Shown: positions 49,785-62,234, counted from the stretch's first letter. The stretch: 64,000 nucleotides of DNA from Parasponia andersonii (GCA_002914805.1 JXTB01000051.1:368836-432835); one strand, 5' to 3'. The notes: a model not told the origin generated them from the letters alone. Translations and numbers: made by a program.

Positions 49785-50837
49785 TTAATTGGATGATCAT
49801 GTCGTATGGTAGTCTTTTTTTTTTTTTCTTTCTTTTTCCTTTTTTTTTTCTCCCCCCCCCCTAAAACAGATTTTTTCTTCAAACTCAATATAAGTAGATT
49901 TTTCATGTTGTATATATAGTTTGGAGAAATTCGTGTACTATTAACAAATTAGACTGTATCCTATCAAAACTAGATATGTATTGCATGTTTTTCCAATAAT
50001 ACGAAATAAATTTGAAGTAATATTCTTTACTAGTCTTAACCTTTTCTTCTAAATTAAAGCAAAGTAAGAAAAAAGGGGGAATGACAAAAATCATTAGATT
50101 TTAATTGTAAATGTCTCGATATTTTGTTAGGCAAACAAAAGAAAATAATGCCTGATATTTACTGATTTCAGCTCCAAATACTCGTATGAGTTTTCAATAA
50201 ATAGACTTGTTATTTTCGTTTGTTCTCCCGATAAAATGAATATTTTAATTATTTAATGTGCCCTACATCAACACTTGCACGGTATGTTCCATGACATGAT
50301 CCGACAAAATAGTTACAGCTGCTTGCTGGTCAGATTAGATCGTATAATTGTAAAACTTTGCAGTTGTCAGTTGTCACGCTACCGTGGAAGGCACTAAATG
50401 TCATAGAATCATTTTGCACAATTCAAAAATATATAGTTCCAACCTTCTAAGCATTCATGTCGAGTTTAATAATCACATAAATCTTTCTGAGGACGTCCTG
50501 CTTATTGAACAATTTATTTCTTACAACGGCCGGGCAACTACAAATTATAATCATAAACAAAAGCTTAAAGATAAATGAGAATGTGAAATCCAGTGTAAAG
50601 AAACAAAACTTGGCACTCAACAATCGAGTATTATTTAGGCTTACCTCAAGCAAAAAACTTCCACTAATCGCTGAAAACTTTAACAAAGGGAAAAAAAAAA
50701 AAAAAAGGAAAAAATCCACTGTCAAGGGTTTATTTCCTTTAATATGAATAATTTACATGGATTAAAAATGAGAACAATTCAATTAATACTTAGAGAAATG
50801 AAAACCAAATTACACGCAGCCTTCATCATTTAGGCCA
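49785..50837. other. ATL 3' flank and AIF-like gene 3' flank
   Basis: T-rich and C-run sequence directly after the ATL stop (T runs and a 10-base C run near 49810-49861), then AT-rich DNA. This convergent interval holds the 3' UTRs of the ATL gene (plus) and the AIF-like gene (minus). No further gene is supported. Confidence 0.5.
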
Positions 50838-53641
50838 CTAGATATCCGGTTTTAGTCCAAGCTCTTTCCTTGTCTTCCCCACAAACAAGTCCCCAGACTT
50901 GATCTTGCCAGGAATGCATCCACTAATAGTCACTAATGGAAATTGAGCCACACCTTCTTTCCTCCCTAGTGAAATAAGTGCAACTTCAAAAGAGCTCTTA
51001 TACTTGGCCAACTTGCTCTCTTTTCCTCCCTTCAACAACAGTTTCAAGTTCTTTGCGGCCACTTGTGCGTGTTGCTGTGCTATATACCCTTGTTTCATCT
51101 CCTGAGAAACAAATACAAATTTGTCAGACAAGAACTAGATTTTCTGTGTAAATATGGAGACTCATGTTTTAGAGCAGAGAATGATGACATTGTTATGAAA
51201 CATTCTGCAATGATCTGTATGATACCAGTGAATATGGGACTGGCAGTGAACTTCTTGAAAACTAAAAGGAAAACGAATTAGATTTGAATTCATAGCAGTT
51301 CTATGTTATCATCTGAAGGTTGGCTGCTTACACATTAGGCATAGCCTTATAGGAGAGCAACAAAAGATTTGTGTCTTACAATATCAAAGTTCAGTTAATG
51401 CATTGAAACACGTTAGAAGGTATAAAAGAAGACCAGTTGCTAAATCTATCACTAAACATATACAAGCAAGCACATTTCTCATAAGACAGAACTCCTGTCA
51501 TTGATGTAGACCCTACAAATGTAACCACATTAGCAAGGTCACAGCAGTGCTAATAAATCTAAACCCAAACATTAGATAAATGCTTTCATGGGAAAGGGCC
51601 GCTTCCTGCTTAAGGCAGTCCTAAGGGAGAAATCTAAACCATAAGTGGTAGCAAACATATGCTTATGTATAACTTCTCCAACATATGGGCACACGGTAAA
51701 TCCTCCCCTAAACACAACTCAGTTTACTAAAATGTTAGCGCACAACAATAATTGAGCAAAGAGATGATTGCTCAAGGCAACTTCACTACGAAGTGGAGTG
51801 GATTTATACATATTTATCATTAATAACATACAGTACCAACTCCACTCTTTTCCATACAACTTTAAAAAGTAATCTTATCTACATTTCGAAACATAATTGT
51901 ACGTTCAAACATGGCAGTAGGAAAAGGAGATTGAATGAACTTACCTTGATATCTGTGATATCTCCAATGCCAAAGACATTGTTGTGACCCCTTACCCTCA
52001 GGTGCTCATCAACCATCAACCTTCCACGTGTATCCAAGCTATCCTTCAGAGTGGTCTCAGTAAGCCAAGATGAACCCACTGGTTTACCCGTACACAAAAA
52101 ATGGCAATCAGCCGTTATAGTTTCTCCCTTGGACGTTTGGTAAACACCATCAGTTATACCATCCAGATTAACTGATTGATCCAAAAGCACTTCGACTTTC
52201 TTTGATATCAACCAATCCAATGTCTTTTGGGAAGCCTTGGAACCAACAAATTCTAGCAATCTTGTCCCACGGTGCACGATTGTCAGCTTCTTCTCCGGAA
52301 AGTCGACAGCAATTTCACCAGCAAGCTCCACACCAGTTGGACCACCTCCCACAATCAAAATAGAACTAGCAGACTTAATCTTTTCAAACTCTGCAATAGA
52401 AGAAGAATAAAGTTGGCACATCCAAATGATAAACATAACATCAAGTTTAAGGATGCACACCATTATCAAGTAAAAATGTTATTAAATTTGTCCAATATAA
52501 TTTGTGCATAAAACTATTATCTATTGGAAACCAACTTAGAGTTTTCACATCAATGCAAGCACTGGATGCCTATAAATTATTACTGCATCATCCAATAAAG
52601 CAAATCTCAAATAATTGATACTATTATATGCATTTATTCATTCACCTGCTTCGTAATGACTGAGCCTCTCAGGTCTAGTCCTGGGAAAAGAATCATTGTG
52701 ACCAGTGGCAATAACAAGATAATCGTATGCAAAAGATTGACCATCAGCAGTGAAAACTTCACTATCTGTGACATTAGCTGCAGTAGATGCAATAATCTGC
52801 ACGTTGCTAAGATAATCAGAGTGATTAATCACCATTCTTCCAGCAAACGATGGCTCCACCATTGCCCTCAAGCTCCCCCATGTAATCTCAAAATACTCCT
52901 TCCTGATTCATTTGTCCTTTTATTAGAAAATATTAATATGATATCTAACTTAGATGGAAAAAGGTAATACTATTGAAATTTCTCATTAAGGTAATATGAT
53001 ATATCAAATAAGTATGCCATTTAGAACCAGAGCTTCAAACAAAAGATCTTGATTTTTGTTTCTCTTTTCCTTTTGGTGTAGGAAAGGAAATACCGAATTA
53101 TTTTCATCCTTACATCTCTATACCAAAACATTTGTCTAAGAGTACTATACACTACTCTGCCCTGATCTAGCCAACATTCCAACCATTTGGGTTCACTGCA
53201 CATATTTGTCATTGGAAACTAAAGATTAAGTATCAAACTTCAGTATCATCATTCAACCTAATAGCAGTCACCACTAGAGAACCAAGGTTAAGCCATTTTC
53301 TTTACAATGTTTCACATCTTTATTTTCTTTCATCACCGACCCAGTTGCCATTTTGCCCCCAAAAGTACATTACAAGCATATATATAACCAAAATCGGGGA
53401 AAAAAAAAAAGTATTCCAAATTTAACATAAGATACTGTAAGACATAAAGCTCCATAATTTCCATAACCAAAAAAGAAAAAAAAGTGACATACTGATCGAT
53501 AAGGACGACATGAGCAGAAAACTGAAGCGAGCGAGCCAGGAAAGAACCAGCCACACCACCTCCAACGACCACAACCCTTTTCTTCTCCGCACCTGAATTG
53601 TCCATAGCAGCCATTAAAAATGATGATGAAGCTTGAAGCAA
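50838..53641 (-). CDS. FAD-dependent oxidoreductase, apoptosis-inducing-factor homolog A / FSP1 (AIFM2)-like
   Basis: Pyridine nucleotide-disulfide oxidoreductase fold, expected to transfer electrons from NAD(P)H through FAD; animal FSP1/AIFM2 reduces quinones, and the plant substrate is not established from sequence. Four exons on the minus strand join in frame: 53641-53493, 52902-52646, 52390-51945 and 51101-50838, giving 371 aa. The FAD-binding Rossmann motif is VVVVGGGVAGSFLARSL (about residues 23-39). YDYLVIATGH is the second FAD-fold strand. The NAD(P)H-binding motif is ILIVGGGPTGVELAGEI (about 146-162). FGIGDITD near 275-282 is the conserved GD that contacts FAD. The C-terminus ends TRKELGLKPDI. 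Later Met codons at residues 10 and 13 could be the true start, since relatives begin nearer the Rossmann motif. There is no obvious N-myristoylation glycine or membrane segment. A dead duplicate lies 2.3 kb upstream of the start. Confidence 0.95.
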
Positions 53642-55185
53642 GTAAATTATATTGGCTTGTGTTTAATTTGGAATTTTGTTTTGCTTGCTCTGTGATTTTG
53701 GTGACCTTGTTTTGGTTGGTTATTATGGCAATTTATACAAAATAATAATCAAAGAAAAAATTGTGGAAATTATTAGAATATTCTAATTTGTATTGTACGG
53801 CCGAAAGAAGGTAATTTAATAACAAAAAGAGAGTGTTTGCCAGTTCATGGCTTGCGCCAGCTTTCCTTTCTGGAACTTGGGTTTTTGGCGCTGTTCCTGT
53901 TAACCCCGCCATCAAAATAAATAAATAAATGAATAATTTAGACGAATAAATGCGTTTACATGGGAGTCTTGGGACACTAGTGCCCTTTCTTTTGGAATAT
54001 CTTCAAGGGAAAGGAAAAAAAAAAAAAAAAACTTTATTCCCACATCCCCCTGTAAACTACATAAATACCCTTATAGGAAACTTCACTTCCTAGCATTACA
54101 TTACGGTTGAATAAGGATACTTGGTTTATTTATCTAATGTTGAACAAAGTTTGATGACTTCCTAATTAAGTAAATGTAGAAGGTTCAAGACTTGTAATGT
54201 TGCAAAGAATTATACATGTGAAACTAATACACAAGGTATATTCATAATTCTTCACAAAATCTAAAATATGTCAACGACCAATGAATGGAGCTGGACATTT
54301 TACTTAGATAAGGTTGTAATCATATTTTAATTGTGAATGTTGAATCACCCAAGTGTTAATCTTGGCCAAAAAGCATCAGTTTATATTTGATAATTTGGAA
54401 AGAACAAAATATCTTACAATCTTTTACTTTTGTTGAGCTTAGTCTTTTACCCTCACATTTGAAATTTTGTCCACACGTTCCATTTTTACATATGTAGTGT
54501 TAGTTTAACCCAATTTCATATATGTTGTCACTTTATCCTAATTAGTGGATGATATTTAAAAAAAAAAAATACTAGTTTACCCTCCAAATATTGAGTGAAG
54601 AAAGAGATAAAATCACAATGTTGTTAAATTTACGTAGAAATTCCTAAAAAAACTTTTACAGTTAAAAACGAGAATGACAATGATGAGGAATTTTTCAATA
54701 ATCTTATTTGTATAAAACAACTTCTATAAAAAAAAGAAAAAGTTTTCGCATCTATACTCACAATCTTTCAATGGTGCAAAGTGGCAGATTTGTAAAATTT
54801 GGGTCAAAACAACCTTATAGTTTGCGAAAATAGGGTAAACTAATATTACCTTTGCAAAAAAAAAAAAAAAGGAGTCTAAACTTCAAATAAAAAAGGGTAA
54901 ACGAATACTTTTAGCAAAAATCATGGGATTATAGAGTACTTAATCCATTTGGAAATGACCACATGAAATTACATTTACAAAAAAATTAGGGTGGATGGGC
55001 TAAATTTCAAATGTAAAATGGTAAAGGAGTGCCTTAGTAAAAGTTAGGGCTGTAGAGTATTTTGTCCATTTGAAAATGAGCAAGTAAAATTATAGTTCAA
55101 GCATAAGTACCATAATTTAAAACTGAAATTACACAACTTAGCAATTCGATCATGTTTAGCTTAATCTTCAACGGATAATGGCAAT
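53642..55185. other. AIF-like gene 5' flank and gene-free spacer
   Basis: The promoter side of the AIF-like gene (minus). Beyond it the DNA is AT-rich. A loose ~110-130-bp repeat is visible at about 54860-54960 and 54990-55080 (TTAGCAAAAATCATGGG / TTAGTAAAAGTTAGGGC, each followed by TAGAGTA and TCCATTTG). No coding region supported. Confidence 0.5.
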
Positions 55186-55428
55186 GTAACTTCTCTACAA
55201 ATAAGTTACCAAAAAAATATTTCATATTTTCATACGTATTAAATACAATATATATATATATATATTATAATTACGAAACTCATTATAGGTATTTGATCAC
55301 AATTAAATGATCGTAACTTCTCTACAAATAAATTACCCAAAAAATATTTCATATTTCCATATGCATTAAATAAAATATATATTTTTCTACAATTATGCAA
55401 CTCATTATTTGATCATAATTAAACGATC
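55186..55428. repeat. ~127-bp tandem duplication
   Basis: Two head-to-tail copies start GTAACTTCTCTACAAATAA at 55186 and 55313. They share AAATATTTCATATTT, TATTAAATA/CATTAAATA, AACTCATTAT and TTTGATCA(C/T)AATTAAA. Non-coding. Confidence 0.9.
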
Positions 55429-55868
55429 AAAATCAGAATACTCTTTTATCGGGAAACATTATGAATACTTATAAAGAAGTATCTATTTGAAATATATAAA
55501 GATAACGTCCTTATAAAATAGGCGTGGATTAGTCTAGATCTGATATTTTTTCATAAAAAATTACAACAAATCTATACATAATCAGTCTTGTAGAAAAATT
55601 ATTCAATCCAATCTGCACTACATTGATTTTTTATATTTTACAGATTGGATTTAATTGATTTGTTTGATTTAATTGGTTATTTTTAAATTTTGGAACACCC
55701 CAAGTTTTTTAAGTCCATTTTTGGTTGTTTATTTAGATAATCATCCAAAATAAATCATCAAAGCTAATTAAAATGGAACTAATAGAATTAATTACATTGC
55801 CTTAAAGTGGAAAGAATTCAATTAAGTATATTGCTTGAAGAGAAAATAATTGAAATAATTACTCATGA

Positions 55869-55985
55869 CGAAGTAAGTTGGCTCAAGTGGTAAGAGCATC
55901 TACTACTTAGGATATTGGTCCTAGATTCAAATTACACTAAGAATAAGCGTGAAAGCCTATTATCAACTAAAAGTCACAAACGGGT
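55869..55985 (+). mobile_element. tRNA-derived SINE, copy 2, abutting the AIF-like pseudogene
   Basis: Starts GAAGTAAGTTGGCTCAAGTG. It has box A TGGCTCAAGTGG (55879-55890) and box B-like AGATTCAAATT (55923-55933), with body order as at 17161 (TACACTAAGAATAAGCGTGA). Its box A is closer to the tRNA consensus than copy 1. The SINE runs directly into pseudogene exon 4 at a shared ATTGAG (55986-55991). Confidence 0.7.
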
Positions 55986-56145
55986 ATTGAGCCACACCTT
56001 CTTTCCTCCCAAGTGAAACAAGTGCAGCTTCTAAGAAGTTCCTATATTTGAGCATCTTGCACTCGTTTCCTCCCATTAACAACAGCGTCAAGTTCTTAGA
56101 GGCTATATGTAGGTGTTTCTACACTACATACCCGTGTTTTGTGTC
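55986..56145 (-). pseudogene. AIF-like pseudogene, exon 4 remnant (3' truncated)
   Basis: Aligns with exon 4 of the intact AIF-like gene (51101 down to about 50942). The acceptor CAG is kept (before 56145). Translation starts DTKHGYVV and then hits a stop at 56121-56119. Beyond it the frame stays open through KNLTLLLMGGNECK and LVSLGRKEGVAQYP, all recognisable against the functional copy. The last roughly 105 coding bases, with the true stop codon, are missing at the SINE junction. The adjoining 56146-56354 is the matching intron 3 sequence, still recognisable (GATTTGTCAG...GATTTTCTCC), which shows a DNA-level duplication rather than a retrocopy. Confidence 0.88.
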
Positions 56146-56354
56146 CTGAAAAACATATCGTGATTTGTCAGCGAAGAAGTTGATTTTCTCCGAAAGGATG
56201 GGAGTCATGTTTTGAAACAAATAATACTAACTTAGTGATGAAAGATAGAAATCTCGACTGCTATACAGTGGAACGCTGGGAAATCAGTGAAAATCGGATT
56301 TTGCTATTAACTTATAGAAATAAAGATAATCAAAGGAAGTCAATTTTAGATACT

Positions 56355-59300
56355 GTTGACGGAGGTTTTATCAACAATGAATTTAGAAAATTGCAAGATG
56401 TGGTTTGTGTGTGAAAATGATTGATAAATCAAAGCAAATAAGAAGACAAAAATTTTATAGTGATTCAGCCCCAAAAAAGATGAGTCTGCATCCACTGTTT
56501 TTCACTATTTTTTGGAGAATTACAAGAGTTTCATTAAGTTTCAAGATCAGAATCGAGAGAGAGTATATAGTGTATCTTGAAGTCAGAATAGCAATACTGA
56601 GCTCCCCTTATATAGGTGAGGGTAACTCAATATTTCCTAATTGTGAAAACGGGTAAGTATGTAATCAGAAAATACAATTCAAGTAAGAATATAATTGGGT
56701 AATAACTTAAATGGAACAATTGGTCGATCTCCATTCAGAAACTTGTTTCCCTTTCTTTGTAGATTACTCGCTTGATAAAGCTTAATCTAGTTTCTTTTTC
56801 ATACTGGCCGCATTTAACTCATTCAGAGGAGGTCACACTTTGATCAGAAAAATTCTCATGCGACCGACGTGTCTAACTTGGTCACTAACTTTCCCTTTTT
56901 GGCATTGACCAATATATAGGTTTTAGACTGCATAACAACTACCCCCAGCTCCATTAGTTTTTTAGGATAAAATAGAGCTTCCTTCTCTAATAAGTGCGAG
57001 TTTAAAAATACGACATTATGATATAATTTAGAAATTCTCGAAGAGTCGCCAGTTCTCAAATCCTATCTTATCAGAACCACGCGTACCTTTTCCTGACAGA
57101 CGCAATCACATGTCACATTTTCTTAAGAGAGTAGCAAAACTCGAGGAGACTTCTCGGTTTTTTGAGCAGATACGATGATAGTGATGACGCTAGCTATTAT
57201 CTCAAATCGAGAAGTTTCAAATTTTGAAAAAATACTCATTTAATTTCGAAAATTAACCTCCGCATAAATTTCGGCCATTAGATCCAAAAATTAAATGCCT
57301 TGATTTACGGTTGTGATTTGATAATGCTTGAAATATATATATATCACGAATCCATCTGTCTCTTCTTCAAAGCTTCGAATCCTATTGCCTCATTTTCTTC
57401 TTTCATTTCTTCTGAAATCTGAAACGTCCATAAGATAGATCCTCTCAGTGCTCTTAATCGCCTTTCAGCTCACAAATTCATCATCTTCTCCGGCAAAGTC
57501 ATCACCAGAATTCTTCAGGCAATATCTCGATTTTTCAATCTCCGAAAAAAAGTTAGCATACATTCTCTCTCTTATTTATAGAACCATTGTTCTTCGATTT
57601 TCATAGGACCAAAAAACTCATATAGAGCTCATTTTTAGAAAATTGAATCGTAGAATCATGAATGGTCTGAACATAAACCCATCTCTATATTCAAATGAAT
57701 TGAAAAAGGCATATCTCAGAATCTCCCCATGAATTTATCGAATAAATTACTTTAAGATGATTGATAGACGAATCCATAGGAGAAATCTAAGATCTGAACT
57801 CTTGATGTTTGAAAACAAAAACTAGTCGAGTGACGAATTATTGAAGAGTTACTCAAATAATTTTTTGATGAATCCATAGATCGATTAGAATAAATTCGAT
57901 GAACAATTTGTTATCGATGCAATCCTAGGATTTGTGGCCCTAAATTGTTTTCATATAGTAAGGATACCTGATGCTCACATACATCCTATATTTCTTCTTT
58001 CAGATGTCTAGTAGCGAGGAACTTAGGGAGGGGAATGTATTCTCAGGAGAATCTTCCTTTAATACAAGCATTAGTTCTATAAATCTCGAAGACTATCTTG
58101 AGCCACAACCTAAAATAGAAATAACTGGGACCAGGCAAATAGTCCTCGCATAGGCGACCTCCCTCAAGACCAATGGCCTCAGTATATTAGGGATTCCCCT
58201 GCATTCGCAACAGATTATAACTATATAGAGGGAGATTGGTCATGTACCAATATAAAGATGAGTTGTACAACAAACAAGCTCGAAAAGATCATATGCAACT
58301 ACAAAATCGACGTCCCTCTTCGCCTACTCACAGAGTTCAATCGACCACACAGACCTCCTCGCAGAACCGCCTCATTCTCAGACGCAGTTCTCAGATATGG
58401 TGTCCACCTCCCACTTCATCCATATATAAAATCGATCGTTGATTATTATGGAGTTGCCCCCTTCAACTAACTCCAAATACATATAGATACATGGTAGGTT
58501 TGTATATAGTATACCATAAATTAGGTCTAGAATCTTCCACTCTTGAAGAGTTCGCTTGGTTCTACTACGTAAAATCGAACCCATCAAATTTCGGCTTCTT
58601 CTATGCAAGCAAGTAGTCAAATCAAACAATAAAAACTATCCACGGAGTCCGCAACAATATGGGAAAATAGAAAAATCTATTTTTTCACTTTGACTATACA
58701 GATAATGGCTTCTTTCAAAATCCTAGTAGGTAACTTTTAGCTTAGTGCTTTCTCTATATAAATATATCAATCTGATCACATTTATATGTCATTGTAGATA
58801 ACATGGAGTATCCAGGACTCTCCAAAGAGTAGCTTACAAGGGTGTATAAAATTAACAACCTTCCAATTAAAGAATTTGATTGGAAGAAGCTTGGGAAAAC
58901 CAAGAACTTAGTTGCTTGCGGACTGTTCCTAAATGGAGCCGCTCTTCCAGAGTCTGCCAACCGTCCGACTAAACCCTCGAGCTCAAAAAAGAAGCAGAGG
59001 AAACAAAAGGAAGCGGCTTCTTGTAAACCCAGGAAACGAAAAACACCTGCCACTCCTACTGTCCTAGAACCATCATCTCCAGAAGCTCCATCGCCACTAA
59101 TTCCTCAGTAGCAAGAAGGTAATTTTTCTATTATTCCTTCTCTTTGTTGCATTACATACCTCGCATGCTAACTAATCATATTTGTACAGAAATGGCAATT
59201 GGTAGCAGACTGCGAGCACCATCTTCAACACTGGGGTCAATGGCAAAGTCCAAGACACCAGACAACACACCTTCCTCCTCAATGATAGGGAAAGAGAGGG

Positions 59301-60230
59301 CCGACATCTCAAATAAGCGAAAAGTCACCTTCGAGGATTTCCCTATAAGCTCAGCTCCTCCTCAGCCTACTAAAAGTGCTAGCCAGCCTGAGCTATCTAA
59401 GGAAATAGCCACTTCTTCCGAGGGACCGAGCTAGGTTGACAAGGATGAGGAGCTTTTCGCACTCCTTTGCCAACTGCCATAAAAAGTTGGCTTGAGCGCG
59501 ACCTTCATTAATTGTTTCATTACTCAGGATGGTTGGGAGAGGATGAACCGACGACTAGCCAAGGTCGCTTTCAGTGCTGCAATGAGGATGTTGGCAAATA
59601 TAAGCATCTTCTATCTTCACTCTTCGACGTACTTTTCTTGTATTGATGTGTGTTATATTTTCAGACTGCTGCAGGTGCTCTTTTGATTTATAATCCGGTC
59701 CTTGAATACATGGAGAAGAGTGAAAAGGTCGAAGAAATGACCCAAATATTCGAGAACTTGGAGAAGATTCACAAGGAAGAGAAAAATTCCTTTGAGTTGG
59801 AGAAGCAGCAGCTATGCGAGGATCTAGTCGAGGAAAAGCTCGAAGAAAAAATTAAAGAACTTGAGAAAACTATCTCCGAGCATCTGGATGTTCTGAAGAA
59901 GGCGATAGCAGAGGCAGCTCGCAAGGCTATAGAAGAGTTTAAGGCCATTGAAGGCAAGGAGTTCGAAGAAAAGGCCAGTGACATCACCTCGTCGACCATA
60001 ATATATAATATTTTCTGCGAGTATCCGGATTTCGACTTTTTGATCCTTGGTGAAGATGTGGTCGAGCTTTTCCAGAGGTAGAAGGGAACTGAAGCTACAA
60101 CAAAAACTAAAAATGGTGGAGCGAGCATATCTGCATAATCATTATATATATTTTTTAATTTATCCTTGTAAAATAATTAAAATACATTGTATTATAATAT
60201 AAAGATGCATAATTTAACCAAGTAGTCAAT
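56355..60230 (+). mobile_element. Gypsy-type gag-like element, decayed, inserted in the AIF-like pseudogene
   Basis: Begins TGTTGACGGAGG and carries a short hairpin (TGTTGA at 56355-56360, TCAACA at 56372-56377). About 1.6 kb of non-coding leader follows, then broken plus-strand coding segments (57971-60081). No reverse transcriptase or integrase is visible and I found no second terminus, so this is a gag-only, non-autonomous or truncated element. The left edge is well set because recognisable AIF intron ends there; the right edge is where copia sequence starts and is good to about 30 bases. Confidence 0.55.
57971..60081 (+). pseudogene. Gag-like 'putative gypsy type transposon' protein (Transposase_28-like), fragmented
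   Basis: Plus-strand segments in several frames. 57971-58153 is a Ser-rich, acidic start (MSSSEELREGNVFSGESS). About 58224-58470 holds the best match to the plant 'putative gypsy type transposon' domain (VPLRLLTEFNRPHRPPRR, FSDAVLRYGVHLPLHPYIKS, IVDYYGVAP). 58842-59111 and 59144-59434 are Lys/Pro/Ser-rich linkers. 59650-60081 is a long coiled coil (EKSEKVEEMTQIFENLEK, EKIKELEKTISEHLDVLKKA), then a tail ending FDFLILGEDVVELFQR. That order of domain, low-complexity linker and coiled coil is typical of these plant proteins. Stops and frameshifts lie between segments. The family assignment comes from pattern memory, not a search. Confidence 0.6.
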
Positions 60231-61722
60231 CACTAGGTGACTGATCGGTTAAAGTGTTTTGATAGGTTAGGTAGACCTCAAACCATCTCCTTCTTTGCTA
60301 ATAATTCTAAGCCATCAAAATTAAGATGTCCAAACCTTAAGTGCCAAAGCCATTATGAATCTTTGTAGCAAGCCTTTAGACATTTTGCTACATCTTTTTG
60401 AATGTGTAACAAGAACATTCTATTTCTTATCATTGGCACTTTGGTGATTAACTTGTTTCTATTATCTCTTAAAGAAAAACTATTTTTTTTTCATGTGAAT
60501 ATCATAGTTTTTCTCTAAGAGTTGGCCAAGACTCAAGATATTACTCTTCATTTTAGGCACGTAGTAAATGTTTGGAATAAACTGATGTTCTCCATTTCTC
60601 AAGTGTATGAGAATTTTACCTTTGCCATTTACTGCTGCCTTGGAATCATCTCCAAATGAAACATTTCCAGTTACCAACTTGTCAAATTCTACGAACATAT
60701 CTCTTCTTCCACACATATGATTGCTTGCTCAGCTGTCAAGATACCATATATTTTCTTGGCACACATTGGTCTCCTTGTATGCTACAACAACATATCTTCC
60801 TCTTGTTTTTTATCTTCGGCACCTTCTTTAGAGCTCTACATTCAGAAGCATAATAACTATATCTCTGATAGTTGTGAGACTTAATTTGAGACTTGTCATG
60901 CCAATGTCGTGGTTACCTCTTCCACGACCTCTTGTCAAACTTTCTCATCTATCTTCATTTTTATAATTGTTGTTGAAGCATCCTATTCCTTTTCTTCCAC
61001 ATCCGTGACCTTTTCCTTGGCCATGACCTCTTCCACGTCCTCTTCTATTGTCGGAATCTTCTTCTTTCTCTTGGAGTTGAGCCTTAAGGAGCTGCTCATT
61101 GAAATTTTGCATCTTCTTTTTCTTTTCTTCGTGGGTTTGCAAGAAACTCAAGAGTTGTTCTATCGTCATAGCTCCTAAGTCTTTGGTTTCTTCAATGACA
61201 GTAACAATATTCTCGAATTTTGAATCTAACGATGGAAGAATCTTTTCTATGATCGTAACATTTTCTAGTTTCTCATCATTTCTCTTCATTTGATTGGAAA
61301 TGGTTAGAATTCTAGAAAAGTAGTCAGAAACTAACCTAGTCTCTGTCATGTATAATAAATCAAACTCTCCTCTTAGAGTTTGAAGGCAGACTTTTTTGAT
61401 ATTTTCTTCTCCCTTGTATGAAATTTGAAGTTTCTCCCATGCTTCCTTAGCAGAAGTTGCACTTGAGATTTTCTCAAATCCATCGTCATCTAAGGCCTGG
61501 TAGATGAGGAAGAGAGCTATTTTGTCTCTCTTTTTTGAATCTTCTAAACTATCCTTCTACGTTAAGGATAGTGTTGCCTTATCTCTTTGCTCTTCATAGC
61601 CTTTCTCTACCACTTCCCAAACATCATCTGCTCCAAGGAGGACTTTCATTTTGATAGTCCAATTATCAAAGTTGCTGCCTTGAAGTGGTGGAACTTGAAG
61701 AGATGCTAAACTACCGGTAGCC
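60231..61722 (-). pseudogene. Copia gag-pol fragment (UBN2-type gag, zinc knuckle remnant, gag-pre-integrase)
   Basis: Starts at ATG 61722-61720 with MATGSLASLQVPPLQGSNFD, the usual copia gag start; NWTIKMKVLLGADDVWEVV follows. A TAG interrupts the frame at 61559-61557. The open part 61349-60945 has the gag helices (TRLVSDYFSRILTISNQMKR, ILPSLDSKFENIVTVIEE) and a GRGRGHGQGKGHG basic tail. The zinc knuckle (near 60865, reading HNYQRYSYYASECR) has lost both leading cysteines and the histidine. Next come DKLVTGNVSFGDDSK and YVPKMKSNILSLGQLLEK (protease/pre-integrase region), then LWHLRFGHLNFDGLELLAKK, where it ends. Frameshifts and stops make it non-functional. Confidence 0.88.
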
Positions 61723-62234
61723 ATAACTCTTAACAAAGTGAGCTTTTGGAAATTTCGACTACATAGATAGATCTGGAACGTCGAAAAACCTTAAGATTGA
61801 CTTGCATATCGAATTGGTCAAAGTCAACACTCAGCCAATGATCAATACCGATCAATAGGTTGGTCAACGGCTCGATTAATAGCTCCGACGGCTTAGTCAA
61901 TGGCGCGGTCAAATGGCTTTGACGGCTCGGTCAAACGGCTCTGATGGCTCGGTCAAACGACTCTGACTCGGCTCAACTCAGTGAGTTGACTCAGTATGTG
62001 GTAGCAAACTTCCGACGACTCGTTCGGACTCTGATTGGGCTGATTTTTGTGGCAACATGTTCGTCTCGTCAAGCTCTTCGATTTGATATGTAATAATAGT
62101 ATGTTTGGAACAAATGACTAATACTCTCAATCTCAAGAATCATTTTCTGATGTGGAAGATCAGTCAAAGCTGCAACCACAAAATATACTTAGAATTTTAA
62201 GAAAACTCACAACCTTACTTTGATACCACTTTAT

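Noticed and set aside
59769..60128. 119-aa minus-strand open frame
   Set aside because: Ser/Phe-rich shadow of the plus-strand coiled-coil region; composition reflects the opposite strand's Glu/Lys codons.
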